Part shown: positions 9,218 through 17,632 of the stretch, piece by piece | Position numbering within the stretch: position 1 is the first letter of the stretch | Layout: each line of letters opens with the position of its first letter | Assembly (NCBI GenBank): GCA_937883885.1 | Contig: CAKZXL010000456.1 | Span: forward strand, 6,081 to 70,080 | Source: an uncultured Aquincola sp. | GTDB lineage: Bacteria > Pseudomonadota > Gammaproteobacteria > Burkholderiales > Burkholderiaceae | DNA: 64,000 bases | Direction of reading: 5' to 3' | The notes under the pieces: generated by a model | Told to the model about the DNA's origin: nothing | Databases searched by the model: none | What the model saw: the letters and a program-made list of their open reading frames with translations, nothing else | Made by a program: the position numbers and the translations under genes

Positions 9218-10921
9218 ATGAGCTTTTGCGATCAGAACAATTTCCGCATGCACCACCCCATGGGCCGCAGGCTCGCCCGTCACCCGCTTGCAAAGGCGGC
9301 GCTCTTGGCCGCCTGTGGTGCGGTGGGCAGCAGCAGCCATGCCATCTCGATCGATACGGGGGTTCCCGGCTTGGGGCTGCGCCTGGACACCACGGTCCGC
9401 TACAACCTGGGTGTTCGGACGGAGGCGCAGGACTCGCGCATCCTGAAGAACTCGACCTACGACGAGTCCGACGGCAAATTCGACCGTGGCGACATCGTCA
9501 CGAACCGGCTCGACTTGCTGGGCGAGCTCGATCTGAACTACCGCAACTTGGTGGGCGCGCGGCTGAGCGCCGCGGGTTGGTACGACGATGCCTACAAGGA
9601 CCGCACGGTCTCGACCCTGGTGCCGGGCTACGCGTCGAGCTATTCCGGCAACCGCTATACGCACGAGGTGTCGCGCTACGTGAACGGGCCTTCTGCCGAG
9701 TTCCTCGACGCGTTTGTCTGGTCGAACTTTCGGCTGGGCGAGGTGCCCGTCAATCTGAAGATCGGCCGTCACACCAACTATTGGGGCGAAGGTCTGCTGT
9801 TCGGCGCGCACGCCATCTCCTACTCGCAGGCGCCGACGGATGGTTCCAAGGCCGTTGCCAGCCCTGGCATCGAAACCAAGGAGGTGTTCCTGCCCCTCGG
9901 CCACGTTTCGGCGCGCGCACAGATCACCGATTCGCTCAGCGTCGCGGCCCAGTGGTTCTTCGAATGGAAGCCCACGCGGCTGCCCTATGGGGGCACCTAT
10001 TTCGCGCCGGCGGACATGCTGTTCGAAGGTCCGGACAGGCTGCCAGTGGCGCCTAATGGCCTGGCGTTTTCGCGGGCGCCGTCGATCGAGCCGGGCAACA
10101 CCGGCAACTGGGGCATCAGTGCCAAGTACAACATGGAGTCGATCGAGTCGACACTGGGCGTTTACTACCGGCAGTTCGACGACTACCAGGCTTGGCTGTC
10201 GCCCCAGACCTTGCCGGCCAGTCGGCAGTTTCGCTTGAGCTATCCGAAGAACGTGAAGCTGCTCGGATTCAGCGCCGGCCGGGTGATCGGCCCACTGAGC
10301 GTCGGGACCGAACTGTCGATGCGCAAGGATGCCGCGTTGAACGCCTCCGGCATCAGCGCGGCGGACAACGAAGGCCCACGTGGTGACACCTTGCATGCCA
10401 TCCTCAACGGGGTCATGCTGCTGCCGCAGACGGCGATGTTTGACACCGGTAGCCTGGCGATGGAGCTGGCCTACAGCCAGCTGTTGAACGTGACTTCCCA
10501 TCCGGAGTTGTTCAAGGGCCTGGGCTATGCCGGATGCCGCGCGGCGCAGACGCCGTCTGTGCCGCAATCCGGGTCGAAGGCGGATGGCTGTTCATCCAAG
10601 CGCTACCTGGCCGTGGCGATCAACTTCACGCCTCAGTACCTGCAGGTGCGGCCTTCATGGGACCTGGACCTGCCACTGTCGGTGAACTATGGTCTTCGCG
10701 GGAACGCTGCCACGGCGGGCGGCGGCTCGGAGCGGGCTCTCACCTGGTCGGTGGGTGCCAAGCTCACGTATGGCCAGCGCCACGAGTTCACGCTGCGCTA
10801 TTCCGACACGCGTGCGCGCACTCGCTACAGCACCGACGGCACCGCGGTGATCGGCGGCAACGGCGGTTTTGGTACCACCGATCGCGGCTGGCTGGTCCTC
10901 ACCTACAAGACAGGGTTCTGA
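9218..10921 (+). CDS. DUF1302 family outer-membrane protein
   Basis: About 567 residues with a cleavable signal (LARHPLAKAALLAACGAVGSSSHA) followed by a beta-rich sequence ending in an aromatic residue (VLTYKTGF), as in outer-membrane barrels. Typical DUF1302 features include an early GLGLRLDTTVRYNLGVR strand, GRHTNYWGEG, and alternating hydrophobic strands to the end. DUF1302 proteins are commonly co-encoded with DUF1329 proteins in loci for hydrophobic compound use; its partner here is at 583-1971. ATG 9218 is favoured, with 9248 and 9260 as alternatives; none has a strong ribosome-binding site. A role as substrate channel or binding protein in the outer membrane is inferred. Confidence 0.88.
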   Translation: MSFCDQNNFRMHHPMGRRLARHPLAKAALLAACGAVGSSSHAISIDTGVPGLGLRLDTTVRYNLGVRTEAQDSRILKNSTYDESDGKFDRGDIVTNRLDLLGELDLNYRNLVGARLSAAGWYDDAYKDRTVSTLVPGYASSYSGNRYTHEVSRYVNGPSAEFLDAFVWSNFRLGEVPVNLKIGRHTNYWGEGLLFGAHAISYSQAPTDGSKAVASPGIETKEVFLPLGHVSARAQITDSLSVAAQWFFEWKPTRLPYGGTYFAPADMLFEGPDRLPVAPNGLAFSRAPSIEPGNTGNWGISAKYNMESIESTLGVYYRQFDDYQAWLSPQTLPASRQFRLSYPKNVKLLGFSAGRVIGPLSVGTELSMRKDAALNASGISAADNEGPRGDTLHAILNGVMLLPQTAMFDTGSLAMELAYSQLLNVTSHPELFKGLGYAGCRAAQTPSVPQSGSKADGCSSKRYLAVAINFTPQYLQVRPSWDLDLPLSVNYGLRGNAATAGGGSERALTWSVGAKLTYGQRHEFTLRYSDTRARTRYSTDGTAVIGGNGGFGTTDRGWLVLTYKTGF

Positions 10922-11051
10922 GCGCGGCGCAGGGCCGTGCTGGCCGTGCGTCGCCCGGCGTCGCCTCAGACCGGCTTGATCATGGCCCCCTGGCTGGTCG
11001 TCGTCGAGCGCGGCGCCAGCCAGATGTCGACCGCGGGCCTGGACGGCCGCT

Positions 11052-11972
11052 TCATCGCGGCAGGGCGACGATGCCGTGGCGTTCGCGATACTGCAGTGGT
11101 GTAACACCGGTGGCCCGGCGAAATGCATCGCCGAAAGCGGCCGCGCTGCGAAAGCCGCTGCGGTAAGCGACCTGCTTGATCAGCAGGTCGCGATCGCCAA
11201 GCAGCAGCTTGGCCCGCTCGATGTGCATGTTGGAGACGTAGCTGCGCAGCGTCTGTCCGGTGCTGCGCTTGAAACTCACCGACAGCTCGCGCCCCTGCAT
11301 GCCGCAGGCTTGCGCCAGGTCAGCCAGTGCAGGGCCCTGGGGATGTTCCGCCGAGGCGACCATCGATCGAATGATGGCCATCTGCCGCGCGCTGAGTCGG
11401 CCGCCCTGCACGCGATCGGCGTCGGGCGCGTCGAAGGTGAAGTGGCGCCGCAGTTCCAACGTCAGCATCGTCAGCAGGCAATCGGTCTGCAAGTGGCTGG
11501 CGAAGGACGGCGCTGCCGTCTCGTGGCTCAGCCATTGGAGCGCGGCATGCAGCCGCTCGTTGCGCACGTCCAGCGTGCGCGCGGGGTCGAGCGAGCCCCA
11601 GTTCCAGGACATTCCGCCCAACAATCCCAGCTGGTCGAACTGAAGCAGGCACACCACCGAATGGCGATGGCCCGGTGTCCAGCTGATCCTGCGTTCACTG
11701 TGCGGCGGCAGCAGGTTGATCAGTCCGACGTCACGGACCTGGCCGTCGGGCGTGCCGATGCGATACCGCGAACGCCCCTTGGCGTCGAGCGAAGGCGGGG
11801 GGTCTCCCAGCTCCAGCAGACAGTAGGGCCCCGACCGCAACAGGATCTCCCCGGGCTCATGCCAGTGAAGGTCCTGGATGGTGATCTCATGGGGGCCGTT
11901 CTCAAACTGTGCGCCGAACCGCTTGAGCGGCACGAGCGACGCCATCAGCGGTTTCAACTCCGCGGTTTGCAA
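11052..11972 (-). CDS. AraC-family transcriptional regulator, copy 2
   Basis: A 306-residue paralogue of the regulator at 8150-9079. The shared core includes LGLLGGMSWNW, TLDVRNERL, ALQWL, APSFASHLQ and LLTMLTLELRRHF, followed by the two AraC helix-turn-helix units (IKQVAYRSGFRSAAAFGDAF and the FRRATGVTPLQYRERH signature). It points toward the DUF1302 gene with a 130-bp gap that shows no clear terminator. The upstream 404 bp has no gene but contains a weak copy of the cluster-wide element at 12041-12065. Having two related sensors suggests responses to two chemically similar inducers. Confidence 0.92.
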   Translation of the reverse strand: MQTAELKPLMASLVPLKRFGAQFENGPHEITIQDLHWHEPGEILLRSGPYCLLELGDPPPSLDAKGRSRYRIGTPDGQVRDVGLINLLPPHSERRISWTPGHRHSVVCLLQFDQLGLLGGMSWNWGSLDPARTLDVRNERLHAALQWLSHETAAPSFASHLQTDCLLTMLTLELRRHFTFDAPDADRVQGGRLSARQMAIIRSMVASAEHPQGPALADLAQACGMQGRELSVSFKRSTGQTLRSYVSNMHIERAKLLLGDRDLLIKQVAYRSGFRSAAAFGDAFRRATGVTPLQYRERHGIVALPR

Positions 11973-12376
11973 GAGCTGTCTCCTTCCATCCGCCCCACGT
12001 GCTGGCGCTGGCCACCGGGAGCGCTGTTGTCTGGTGAATTTGCACAGAGTTGATCACCATGTACTTATCTTGCGAGCCCCTGCAAACCCCGATGACCGCG
12101 CAGTGGTCGGTGCTGGCCAAGCCAGTTGTTTTGTGAAGCCCCGTCTGATGGCCACGTGCCGGCCAGCGCAGCCCGCAGCGGGCGCAGCTGGGCGGCCCCC
12201 TGCAAGCCATGCCCGACGGTGAGTCGTGGTCATCGTGGTCGCCGCGCGAGCCATGGTCGTCGCAGACAACCGTCCACGCGGCCAAAGTCGATCTTGTCCT
12301 GGCGCGATGGGTCAGCGTCCCACGACAACGTGCTTCGGCACGAGGCTGGCGACCTTCAGGTCATGAGTGATTTGGG
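11973..12376. other. 404-bp non-coding stretch upstream of AraC copy 2
   Basis: No convincing gene is present. The DNA nearest the AraC start (12030-12075) is less GC-rich, contains TGGTGA and TCACCA arms 16 bp apart (12032-12059), and overlaps a weak copy of the TGAACA-N13-TGTTTA element at 12041-12065. The remainder is GC-rich and has only short frames on either strand. A short leftward frame ending at 12312 (reading DLKVASLVPKHVVVGR before its stop) has no plausible start and is not called. Confidence 0.6.
12041..12065. promoter_or_regulatory. weak copy of the 25-bp cluster element
   Basis: TGCACA-N13-TGTACT, with 8 of 12 defined positions matching TGAACA-N13-TGTTTA. It lies 69 bp upstream of the AraC start at 11972. 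It resembles the copy before the Rieske genes, which also begins TGCACAG and continues TGTxxTTA. Alone it would not be significant. Confidence 0.3.
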
Positions 12377-13612
12377 CTAGGCCTGCCGCGTGGCAGCTTC
12401 GTAAGCCTTGAGCTCGAAGCCTGGCTCTGCCGCCTGCGACGGGGTCAAGCTGGGCCCCCGCGCCAGGATCTTGCGGGATGCCATGTGGTCGAGGGGCCTG
12501 TTGACACTCTCGACTGCAATCAGGCGGCCTGCGCGAAAGCAAAGCACGCTGAGCTGTCTGCTTTGCGCAGAGCCCAGCAGTACTGTCTGATCATGCCCTT
12601 CGGACAGACCGGCGATCTGCAACTTCAGCTCGCCCTGGTCCGTCCAGAACCAGGGCAATGCCTCGTAGGCGGCCGGCCGGCCCATCAAGCGGGCAACGAC
12701 GGCCTTGGCCTGGTCGATCGCGTTCTGTACCGACTCGAGCCGGATGGGCCGATCGGCGTAAGGGCTGCTGAAGCTGGCCACGTCACCGATGGCGGAGATG
12801 TCGGGGTCGCTGGTGCGCAGCAGGGCGTCGACGCAGATGCCGTTGTTCACTTCCAGCCCCGCTGCCAGCGCGATCTCTGCATTGGGCACCACGCCGATGC
12901 CGTAGACCACCAGGTCGGCAGGCAGGTGGCGTCCGTCCGAAGTTTCCACTCCGGTGGCCTTGCCGTCTCGGCCGACGATGCGCTTCATGCCGCAACCCAG
13001 GTCGAGCGTGACGCCCCAACTCCGGTGGGCGGCCGTGAACAGGTCGGACATGGGTTCTGAGATGGCACGCGCCATCGGACGATGCCCGATCTCAAGCACG
13101 TGCACTGCCGCGCCGCGGGCGGCGGCCACAGCGGCGAACTCCAGCCCGATGAACCCGGCGCCAAGCACCACCACGTTGCGGATGTTGGCAAGGCGCGGCG
13201 ACAGCGCATCGGCATCGGCCAGCGTGCGCACGCCGTACACCCCGTTCAGTTCAATGCCGGGCAAGGCGGGCACGCGGTTGCGGGCGCCGGTCGCAATCAC
13301 CAGATGGTCGTAGGAAAGGCTGGTGCCCGAGGCCAGGTGGACGTGGTGGGCCGCGCGGTCAATGGCCGCCGCGCTGTCGTGCAGTCGGTCGATGCGGTGT
13401 TCGTCGAAGTACTCCGGAGGCCTGAAGCGCAGCGCATGGGCGCCCACCTTGCCCAGCAGGTAGGCTTTGGACAGCGGTGGTCGCTGGTAGGGCACCCCGG
13501 CTTCGTCACCGACCAGGGTGATGCGGCCTGCATGGCCTTCCTGTCGCAGGGACGCGGCGACCTGGAAACCGGCCTGTCCGCCGCCGATGATGAGGATGTT
13601 GTCGGGGAGCAT
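12377..13612 (-). CDS. FAD-dependent ferredoxin reductase
   Basis: A 411-residue class of NAD(P)H:ferredoxin/rubredoxin reductase used by oxygenase systems. It has an N-terminal FAD-binding ILIIGGGQAGFQVAASL, a second dinucleotide site VVVLGAGFIGLEFAAVAAARG near residue 150, the FAD-contact motif ISAIGDVASF near residue 285, and YQRPPLSKAYL near residue 45, typical of the putidaredoxin reductase-like family. AGGA lies 13 bases before the start. It is the last gene of the leftward operon starting at 17541. It is a good candidate to supply electrons to the Rieske dioxygenase (19631) or, through the ferredoxin at 56232, to the P450 (48164). Confidence 0.92.
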   Translation of the reverse strand: MLPDNILIIGGGQAGFQVAASLRQEGHAGRITLVGDEAGVPYQRPPLSKAYLLGKVGAHALRFRPPEYFDEHRIDRLHDSAAAIDRAAHHVHLASGTSLSYDHLVIATGARNRVPALPGIELNGVYGVRTLADADALSPRLANIRNVVVLGAGFIGLEFAAVAAARGAAVHVLEIGHRPMARAISEPMSDLFTAAHRSWGVTLDLGCGMKRIVGRDGKATGVETSDGRHLPADLVVYGIGVVPNAEIALAAGLEVNNGICVDALLRTSDPDISAIGDVASFSSPYADRPIRLESVQNAIDQAKAVVARLMGRPAAYEALPWFWTDQGELKLQIAGLSEGHDQTVLLGSAQSRQLSVLCFRAGRLIAVESVNRPLDHMASRKILARGPSLTPSQAAEPGFELKAYEAATRQA

Positions 13613-13639
13613 GAGAGCGGGTCCTGGGAAGTCGGGGAA

Positions 13640-14920
13640 TCAGCGTTGCGCGAACCGCGGATAGCGGCCCAGCGGCAGCAGCAACAGCGCACCGATGATG
13701 AAAGCGGTGCCACAGACGGCGAGCATCGGCGTATAGGTGCCGGCGTTGCGATAAAGCATGCCCGACAGCATCGGCGCCAGCGCCGATGCGATGGTGATGA
13801 GGCCGAGGTGGACGCCGAAGAGCCGGCCGTAGTCGCGCATCCCGAAGTACCTGGCGACGAGGTAGGCCGCCACGTCGAATTCGGCGCCGGCACCGACGCC
13901 CAGCAGCATGGCTGCAGCCACGAGCAAAGGGGTGTCTGCAGGCCCGGCATGGAAGAGCAGCCAGCAGCCCGCGGCAGGCATGGCCAGTGCGACTGCGGCA
14001 ACGGCTGGTGCCCACAGCCTGTCCACCAGGTAGCCGACCACGACGCGCCCCGCGATCAGCGACAGCCCGAAGCCGCCGAAGACGGTGCTGGCCTCCGAGG
14101 CCGACAAGCCCTTGTCCCGCAACAGCGGCACGGTGTTGGTGACCATCGTGACCACGCTGGCCACGACCAGCGACAAAGCGATGTTCAGCACCCAGAAGCG
14201 CGGCGTGCGGATGCCCTGGCGAAAGCTCAGCCCCTGGCGGCTCAACGCGGCGGTGTCGGCAGCTCGGGTGGTGGCGGCGTCGTCGCCGCCCGTCCGTTCG
14301 TCCGGCGCGACCATCCAGCGAATCGCGAACGGCAGCACCAGCCCGACCGGCAGGGCGGCCAGCAGCACGAAGGCGGCCTGCCAATTCCAGCGCTCGACGG
14401 CCCAGGTCACGCCAGCGGGGATCAGTGTGGCGGCCAGGCCCGTGCCGGACAGGATCAGCGCGAGCGCCAGCCCACGGTTGTGCACGAACCAGAGGTTCAC
14501 CAGGTGCGTCCAGGTGACCTGCATCGTGCCGAGGCTCGCGATCGGCAGCAGCGTGAACATCACATAGAGCCACGCGATGGACGATTGCATCTGCGTCATC
14601 GCCGCGAACACGATCGACAGGCTGGTCAAGGACACCATCGTGACGATGCGCATGCCGTATCGCAGGTTGAGCCACCCCACCAGTTGCGAGCCGAGCACAG
14701 CCCCGGCGAACAGGAAGCTGATCGACGCCTGCATCTGACCGCGCTCCCAGCCGTGGGCCTGCTGCAGCGGGATGGTGAGCGCTCCGAACGCATAGAGCAT
14801 CGACGCGTTCGCGTTGATAGCCACGCCCATCATCGCCAACACCAGGATGCGCCAGCCTAGTCGGAACTCGGTGAGGTCGATCGCGGCGGCGACAGGACGG
14901 GTAGTCGGGCGGTGGGCCAT
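13640..14920 (-). CDS. MFS transporter
   Basis: A 426-residue, twelve-helix transporter. It shares with the proteins at 1-586 and 45162-46460 the motifs GWERGQMQASISFLF, the VTWTHLVNLWF segment, RGLALALILSGTGL and, in the second half, GFGLSLIAGRVVVGYLVDRLW and GVGAGAEFDVAAYLVARYFG. The last motif, with its buried Glu and Asp, is nearly invariant between this protein and the one at 45162 and resembles oxalate/formate antiporter-like MFS members. The start is 3 bp past the thiolase-like stop, so it is translated in the same operon. It likely moves an organic acid substrate or intermediate. Confidence 0.92.
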   Translation of the reverse strand: MAHRPTTRPVAAAIDLTEFRLGWRILVLAMMGVAINANASMLYAFGALTIPLQQAHGWERGQMQASISFLFAGAVLGSQLVGWLNLRYGMRIVTMVSLTSLSIVFAAMTQMQSSIAWLYVMFTLLPIASLGTMQVTWTHLVNLWFVHNRGLALALILSGTGLAATLIPAGVTWAVERWNWQAAFVLLAALPVGLVLPFAIRWMVAPDERTGGDDAATTRAADTAALSRQGLSFRQGIRTPRFWVLNIALSLVVASVVTMVTNTVPLLRDKGLSASEASTVFGGFGLSLIAGRVVVGYLVDRLWAPAVAAVALAMPAAGCWLLFHAGPADTPLLVAAAMLLGVGAGAEFDVAAYLVARYFGMRDYGRLFGVHLGLITIASALAPMLSGMLYRNAGTYTPMLAVCGTAFIIGALLLLPLGRYPRFAQR

Positions 14921-14923
14921 CCG

Positions 14924-16114
14924 CTACTCCTTCACGAGCAGCAGGCTGCCGCCCAGAGGGCCGCCGCCGGCAGCGGTCACCGCAACGTGGTGCGGGCGGA
15001 TCTGGCGCTCACCGCCCCGACCCCACAGCTGCGTGCATGCCTCGTGCACGTACCCCAGGCCGTGCGTTCGGCCACCGGAGAGCTGGCCGCCATTGGTGTT
15101 CAGGGGCAGCACACCGTCGCGTGCGATGCGCGTGCCGCCCTCGATGAACCGGCCACTTTCGCCGGTTGGGCACAGGCCCAGGCCTTCGAGCCAGATCATG
15201 GTCAGGATCGAGAAGCCGTCGTAGAGCTGGGCGCTGCCCACATCAGAGGGCTTCAGGTCGGTCCGCGACCACATCATGCGGCCCACGTCGAACGCGGCCA
15301 TGCCCGTCAGCGAGATCTGGTCCCAGGACCAGGGCTGGTGCAGCGCCGCGCCGATCGCCTCGATACGGATCGGCGGCTGCGGGCCGTCACGTGCGGCGTC
15401 GGCGTGCGACAGCACGATGGCGGTGGAGGCGTCGCAGTGCACGTCGCAGTCGAACAGGCGCAACGGTGTGGAAATGAATTTGGACGCCATGTAGTCGTCC
15501 ATCGTCAGCGGCGTGCGGAACACAGCCTTGGGGTTCAGCGCGGCATGCCGGCGGCAGGTGAGAGCGATCTGTGCCAGCTGCTCCGGCGTCGTGCCGTATT
15601 CATGGAAGTGGCGCTGCGCGTACATCGCGACCAGGTTCGCGGCCGAGGTGACGTTGAAGGGGGTGTACCACTGCCAGAAGAAGCTGCTGTCGCGCCCAGG
15701 CGACTTCGAGGTGAGCGCGCCAGCCGCGCGGTCGATCCGGCGTGCGCTGGCCTCGGCGATGCTGCGGAAAACCAGCACATGCCGGCACAGCCCGGCGGCG
15801 ATTGCCAGCGCCCCGTTGATCACCCCGGCCAGCGGGCCCGGGCCCTCGTAGCCCGCGCCGTACCAGTCCACCTTGAGGCCCATCACCGAAGCCAGTGCAT
15901 TGGGGCCGATCGGCGAGAACGGACTGCCGTTGTTGTTGTCGCCGGGCCAGCAAGCTACTCCGTCGATGTCCTCGCGTTTGAGGCCGGCGTCGGCGATGGC
16001 CTCGCGACAGGCATCCAGTGTCAGCTGCATCGCCGAGCGGCTGGACGGCCGGCCAACCTCGGACTGCCCGATGCCGGTGATCGCCACGTTCTTTTCCCAG
16101 AGGCGGTCGTTCAT
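14924..16114 (-). CDS. thiolase-fold protein without nucleophilic Cys (Ltp2/SCP-x-like)
   Basis: A 396-residue thiolase-superfamily protein starting MNDRLWEKNVAITGIGQSEV. The segment that would hold the acyl-accepting Cys in a true thiolase reads GYEGPGPLAGVINGA, without Cys, and the C-terminal active-site loop reads NTNGGQLSGGRTHG instead of NGGAIALGHP. This pattern fits lipid-transfer-protein type thiolase homologues such as Ltp2, which act as retro-aldolases on steroid side chains together with a DUF35 partner. The preceding gene is exactly such a DUF35 protein, overlapping it by ATGA (16111-16114). An aldolase function is inferred from family and pairing; the substrate is unknown. Confidence 0.85.
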   Translation of the reverse strand: MNDRLWEKNVAITGIGQSEVGRPSSRSAMQLTLDACREAIADAGLKREDIDGVACWPGDNNNGSPFSPIGPNALASVMGLKVDWYGAGYEGPGPLAGVINGALAIAAGLCRHVLVFRSIAEASARRIDRAAGALTSKSPGRDSSFFWQWYTPFNVTSAANLVAMYAQRHFHEYGTTPEQLAQIALTCRRHAALNPKAVFRTPLTMDDYMASKFISTPLRLFDCDVHCDASTAIVLSHADAARDGPQPPIRIEAIGAALHQPWSWDQISLTGMAAFDVGRMMWSRTDLKPSDVGSAQLYDGFSILTMIWLEGLGLCPTGESGRFIEGGTRIARDGVLPLNTNGGQLSGGRTHGLGYVHEACTQLWGRGGERQIRPHHVAVTAAGGGPLGGSLLLVKE

Positions 16115-16524
16115 TGCGAAGCTCCAGCCGTCGCCGGTTCGAACAGGGGCAGCCAAACGTCTTCCTGCTGCTCGAACCGCACGCGCACCTGCATGCCGAT
16201 GTGCACCGACGCCACGTCGCAATGCACCACGTTGCTGACGAACCGCAGTCCTGCCTGTTCAACCAACTCGATGACGGCAATCACGTAAGGCTTGTTCAGC
16301 TCTGGCGTCCAAGGCTGGTGGTTGACGGTGAAGGTCGTCACCGTGCCGCGGCCCGACACCGCGCGGGGCGCTACATCGAGGCTGCCGCATCGCGGACACA
16401 TCGGCGCCGGTGGGTGGAAGTAGCGCGCACAAGCGGCGCAGTGGTGGATTCGCAGTTCACCAGCGGCGCCTCCTTGCCAGAAGGCCGTGTTGTCCGGTGT
16501 CAGGGCGGGAAGTTTGCGGGCCAT
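16111..16524 (-). CDS. DUF35 / OB-fold protein with Zn ribbon
   Basis: A 137-residue protein with an N-terminal rubredoxin-like zinc ribbon (HHCAACARYFHPPAPMCPRC: four Cys in two CxxC pairs near residues 29-46) followed by an OB-fold (GRGTVTTFTVNHQ, GMQVRVRFEQQED). DUF35 proteins bind acyl-CoA and form complexes with thiolase-like partners, for example ChsH2 or Ltp2 systems in steroid breakdown. The stop overlaps the start of the thiolase-like gene, supporting a stoichiometric complex. It lies 9 bp downstream of the amidohydrolase gene. Confidence 0.9.
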   Translation of the reverse strand: MARKLPALTPDNTAFWQGGAAGELRIHHCAACARYFHPPAPMCPRCGSLDVAPRAVSGRGTVTTFTVNHQPWTPELNKPYVIAVIELVEQAGLRFVSNVVHCDVASVHIGMQVRVRFEQQEDVWLPLFEPATAGASQ

Positions 16525-16533
16525 GGCGAGACT

Positions 16534-17541
16534 TCAGACCGCGATCTTCAGCAGTGCGCAGGCGTTGCCGCTGCGGATCTTCTCGCGCGCCTGGTCGTCG
16601 AGCCCAAGACCTTCGGTGAGATCGCCATGGTCGTAGGCGCCGCCGAAGTTGGTGCCGTACACCAGCTGGTCGACGCCCACCACCTCCACCACGCCACGTC
16701 GCAGGGCAGGCACGTGCACGTCAAGATCGAACCAGAAGTTGGGCAGGTAGTCGCCCACCGGGCGGCGGTTGCGTGCGTCGGGGGCCATTGCCTGGTTGAG
16801 TTCGCTCAGCCGCCCGAGCTGGAACACCGCCATGCCGCCTGCATGGGTGATGTAGGTCTTCAGCGTGGGGAATGTGTCGAGCGCACCGCCGCAGATCAGG
16901 TACCAGAAGAAGAGTGTTTCGTCGACACAGTCGCCGATGATGGAGCTGGTTTCGAAGCGGTCTTCGTGATGCTTGTCTCCCAGCCAGATGGACTGGTTGT
17001 AGCCATGCACCATGATCGGCGCGTCGAGTTCGGCCAGCATTTGCCATACCGGAAACAGCGCTTCGTCGTGCGCCTGCAGACCATTGAAGTTCGCACCGCC
17101 AACACAAACGCCCCGGGCACCGAGCTGGGTGACGGCGCGGTGGATTTCACGCGCAGCCTCCTGCGGGTCGGCCAGGTTGGCATGAGCCCAGAATGAGAAG
17201 TGCGCCGGGTCCTGCGCGCAATACGCGGAGAGCTCGTCGTTGCAGATGCGCGCATATTCGTTACCAAAGTCGCCGGCCCAATACATGAAGGCATGCGACG
17301 GAGTGGACAGCACCAGATGGTCTACCCCTCTTTCAGCCATCAGCGCCCTGCGGCTGTCATGGGTCATGCGCGCCAGCAGGTTGGCCTGTGCTTGCTCATC
17401 GTTGGCGGCCGGATGGCGCTGCTTGGTGCCGAGCGAAAAATGCCCCACCGTCAGGCCCCTGGCCTTCATGAAGGGGCCCCAGAAGTCATGCCGGTTGAGC
17501 ATGCCGGCAGTGAACAGGTGGGCGTGCACGTCGATCAGCAT
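16534..17541 (-). CDS. ACMSD-type amidohydrolase family protein (decarboxylase-like), copy 1
   Basis: A 335-residue TIM-barrel metal-dependent hydrolase/decarboxylase of the amidohydrolase-2 family. It has the HxH metal motif DVHAHLF at residues 4-10, FWAHAN, MVHGYNQS, and the conserved ITHAGG His near residue 235. The place of the usual metal Asp (GSDxP or GTDxP) reads YGTNFGGAYDHG, so that Asp is Asn unless a later Asp takes over. It is a clear paralogue of 27223-28308. Family members decarboxylate aromatic acids or hydrolyse ring-cleavage products. First gene of the leftward operon, and divergent from the SDR at 17633 across a copy of the 25-bp element. Confidence 0.88.
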   Translation of the reverse strand: MLIDVHAHLFTAGMLNRHDFWGPFMKARGLTVGHFSLGTKQRHPAANDEQAQANLLARMTHDSRRALMAERGVDHLVLSTPSHAFMYWAGDFGNEYARICNDELSAYCAQDPAHFSFWAHANLADPQEAAREIHRAVTQLGARGVCVGGANFNGLQAHDEALFPVWQMLAELDAPIMVHGYNQSIWLGDKHHEDRFETSSIIGDCVDETLFFWYLICGGALDTFPTLKTYITHAGGMAVFQLGRLSELNQAMAPDARNRRPVGDYLPNFWFDLDVHVPALRRGVVEVVGVDQLVYGTNFGGAYDHGDLTEGLGLDDQAREKIRSGNACALLKIAV

Positions 17542-17589
17542 GGTTGTATTTCCGGGTTGACGCCTGAGAGGGAAGGGAAGTTTAATTGA

Positions 17590-17614
17590 TGAACAGATTC
17601 AATCAATATGTTTA
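17590..17614. promoter_or_regulatory. 25-bp cluster element, exact copy (TGAACA-N13-TGTTTA)
   Basis: Both half sites match exactly. It lies in the 91-bp divergent region, 49 bp from the amidohydrolase start (17541) and 19 bp before the SDR start (17633), a position where bound protein would block one or both promoters. The surrounding DNA is AT-rich compared with the flanking genes. Confidence 0.7.
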
Positions 17615-17632
17615 ACTTCTAGGGTTTACGCC

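Noticed and set aside
12312..12376. Short leftward frame ending DLKVASLVPKHVVVGR
   Set aside because: Looks protein-like but has no start codon with a ribosome-binding site and no recognisable family.
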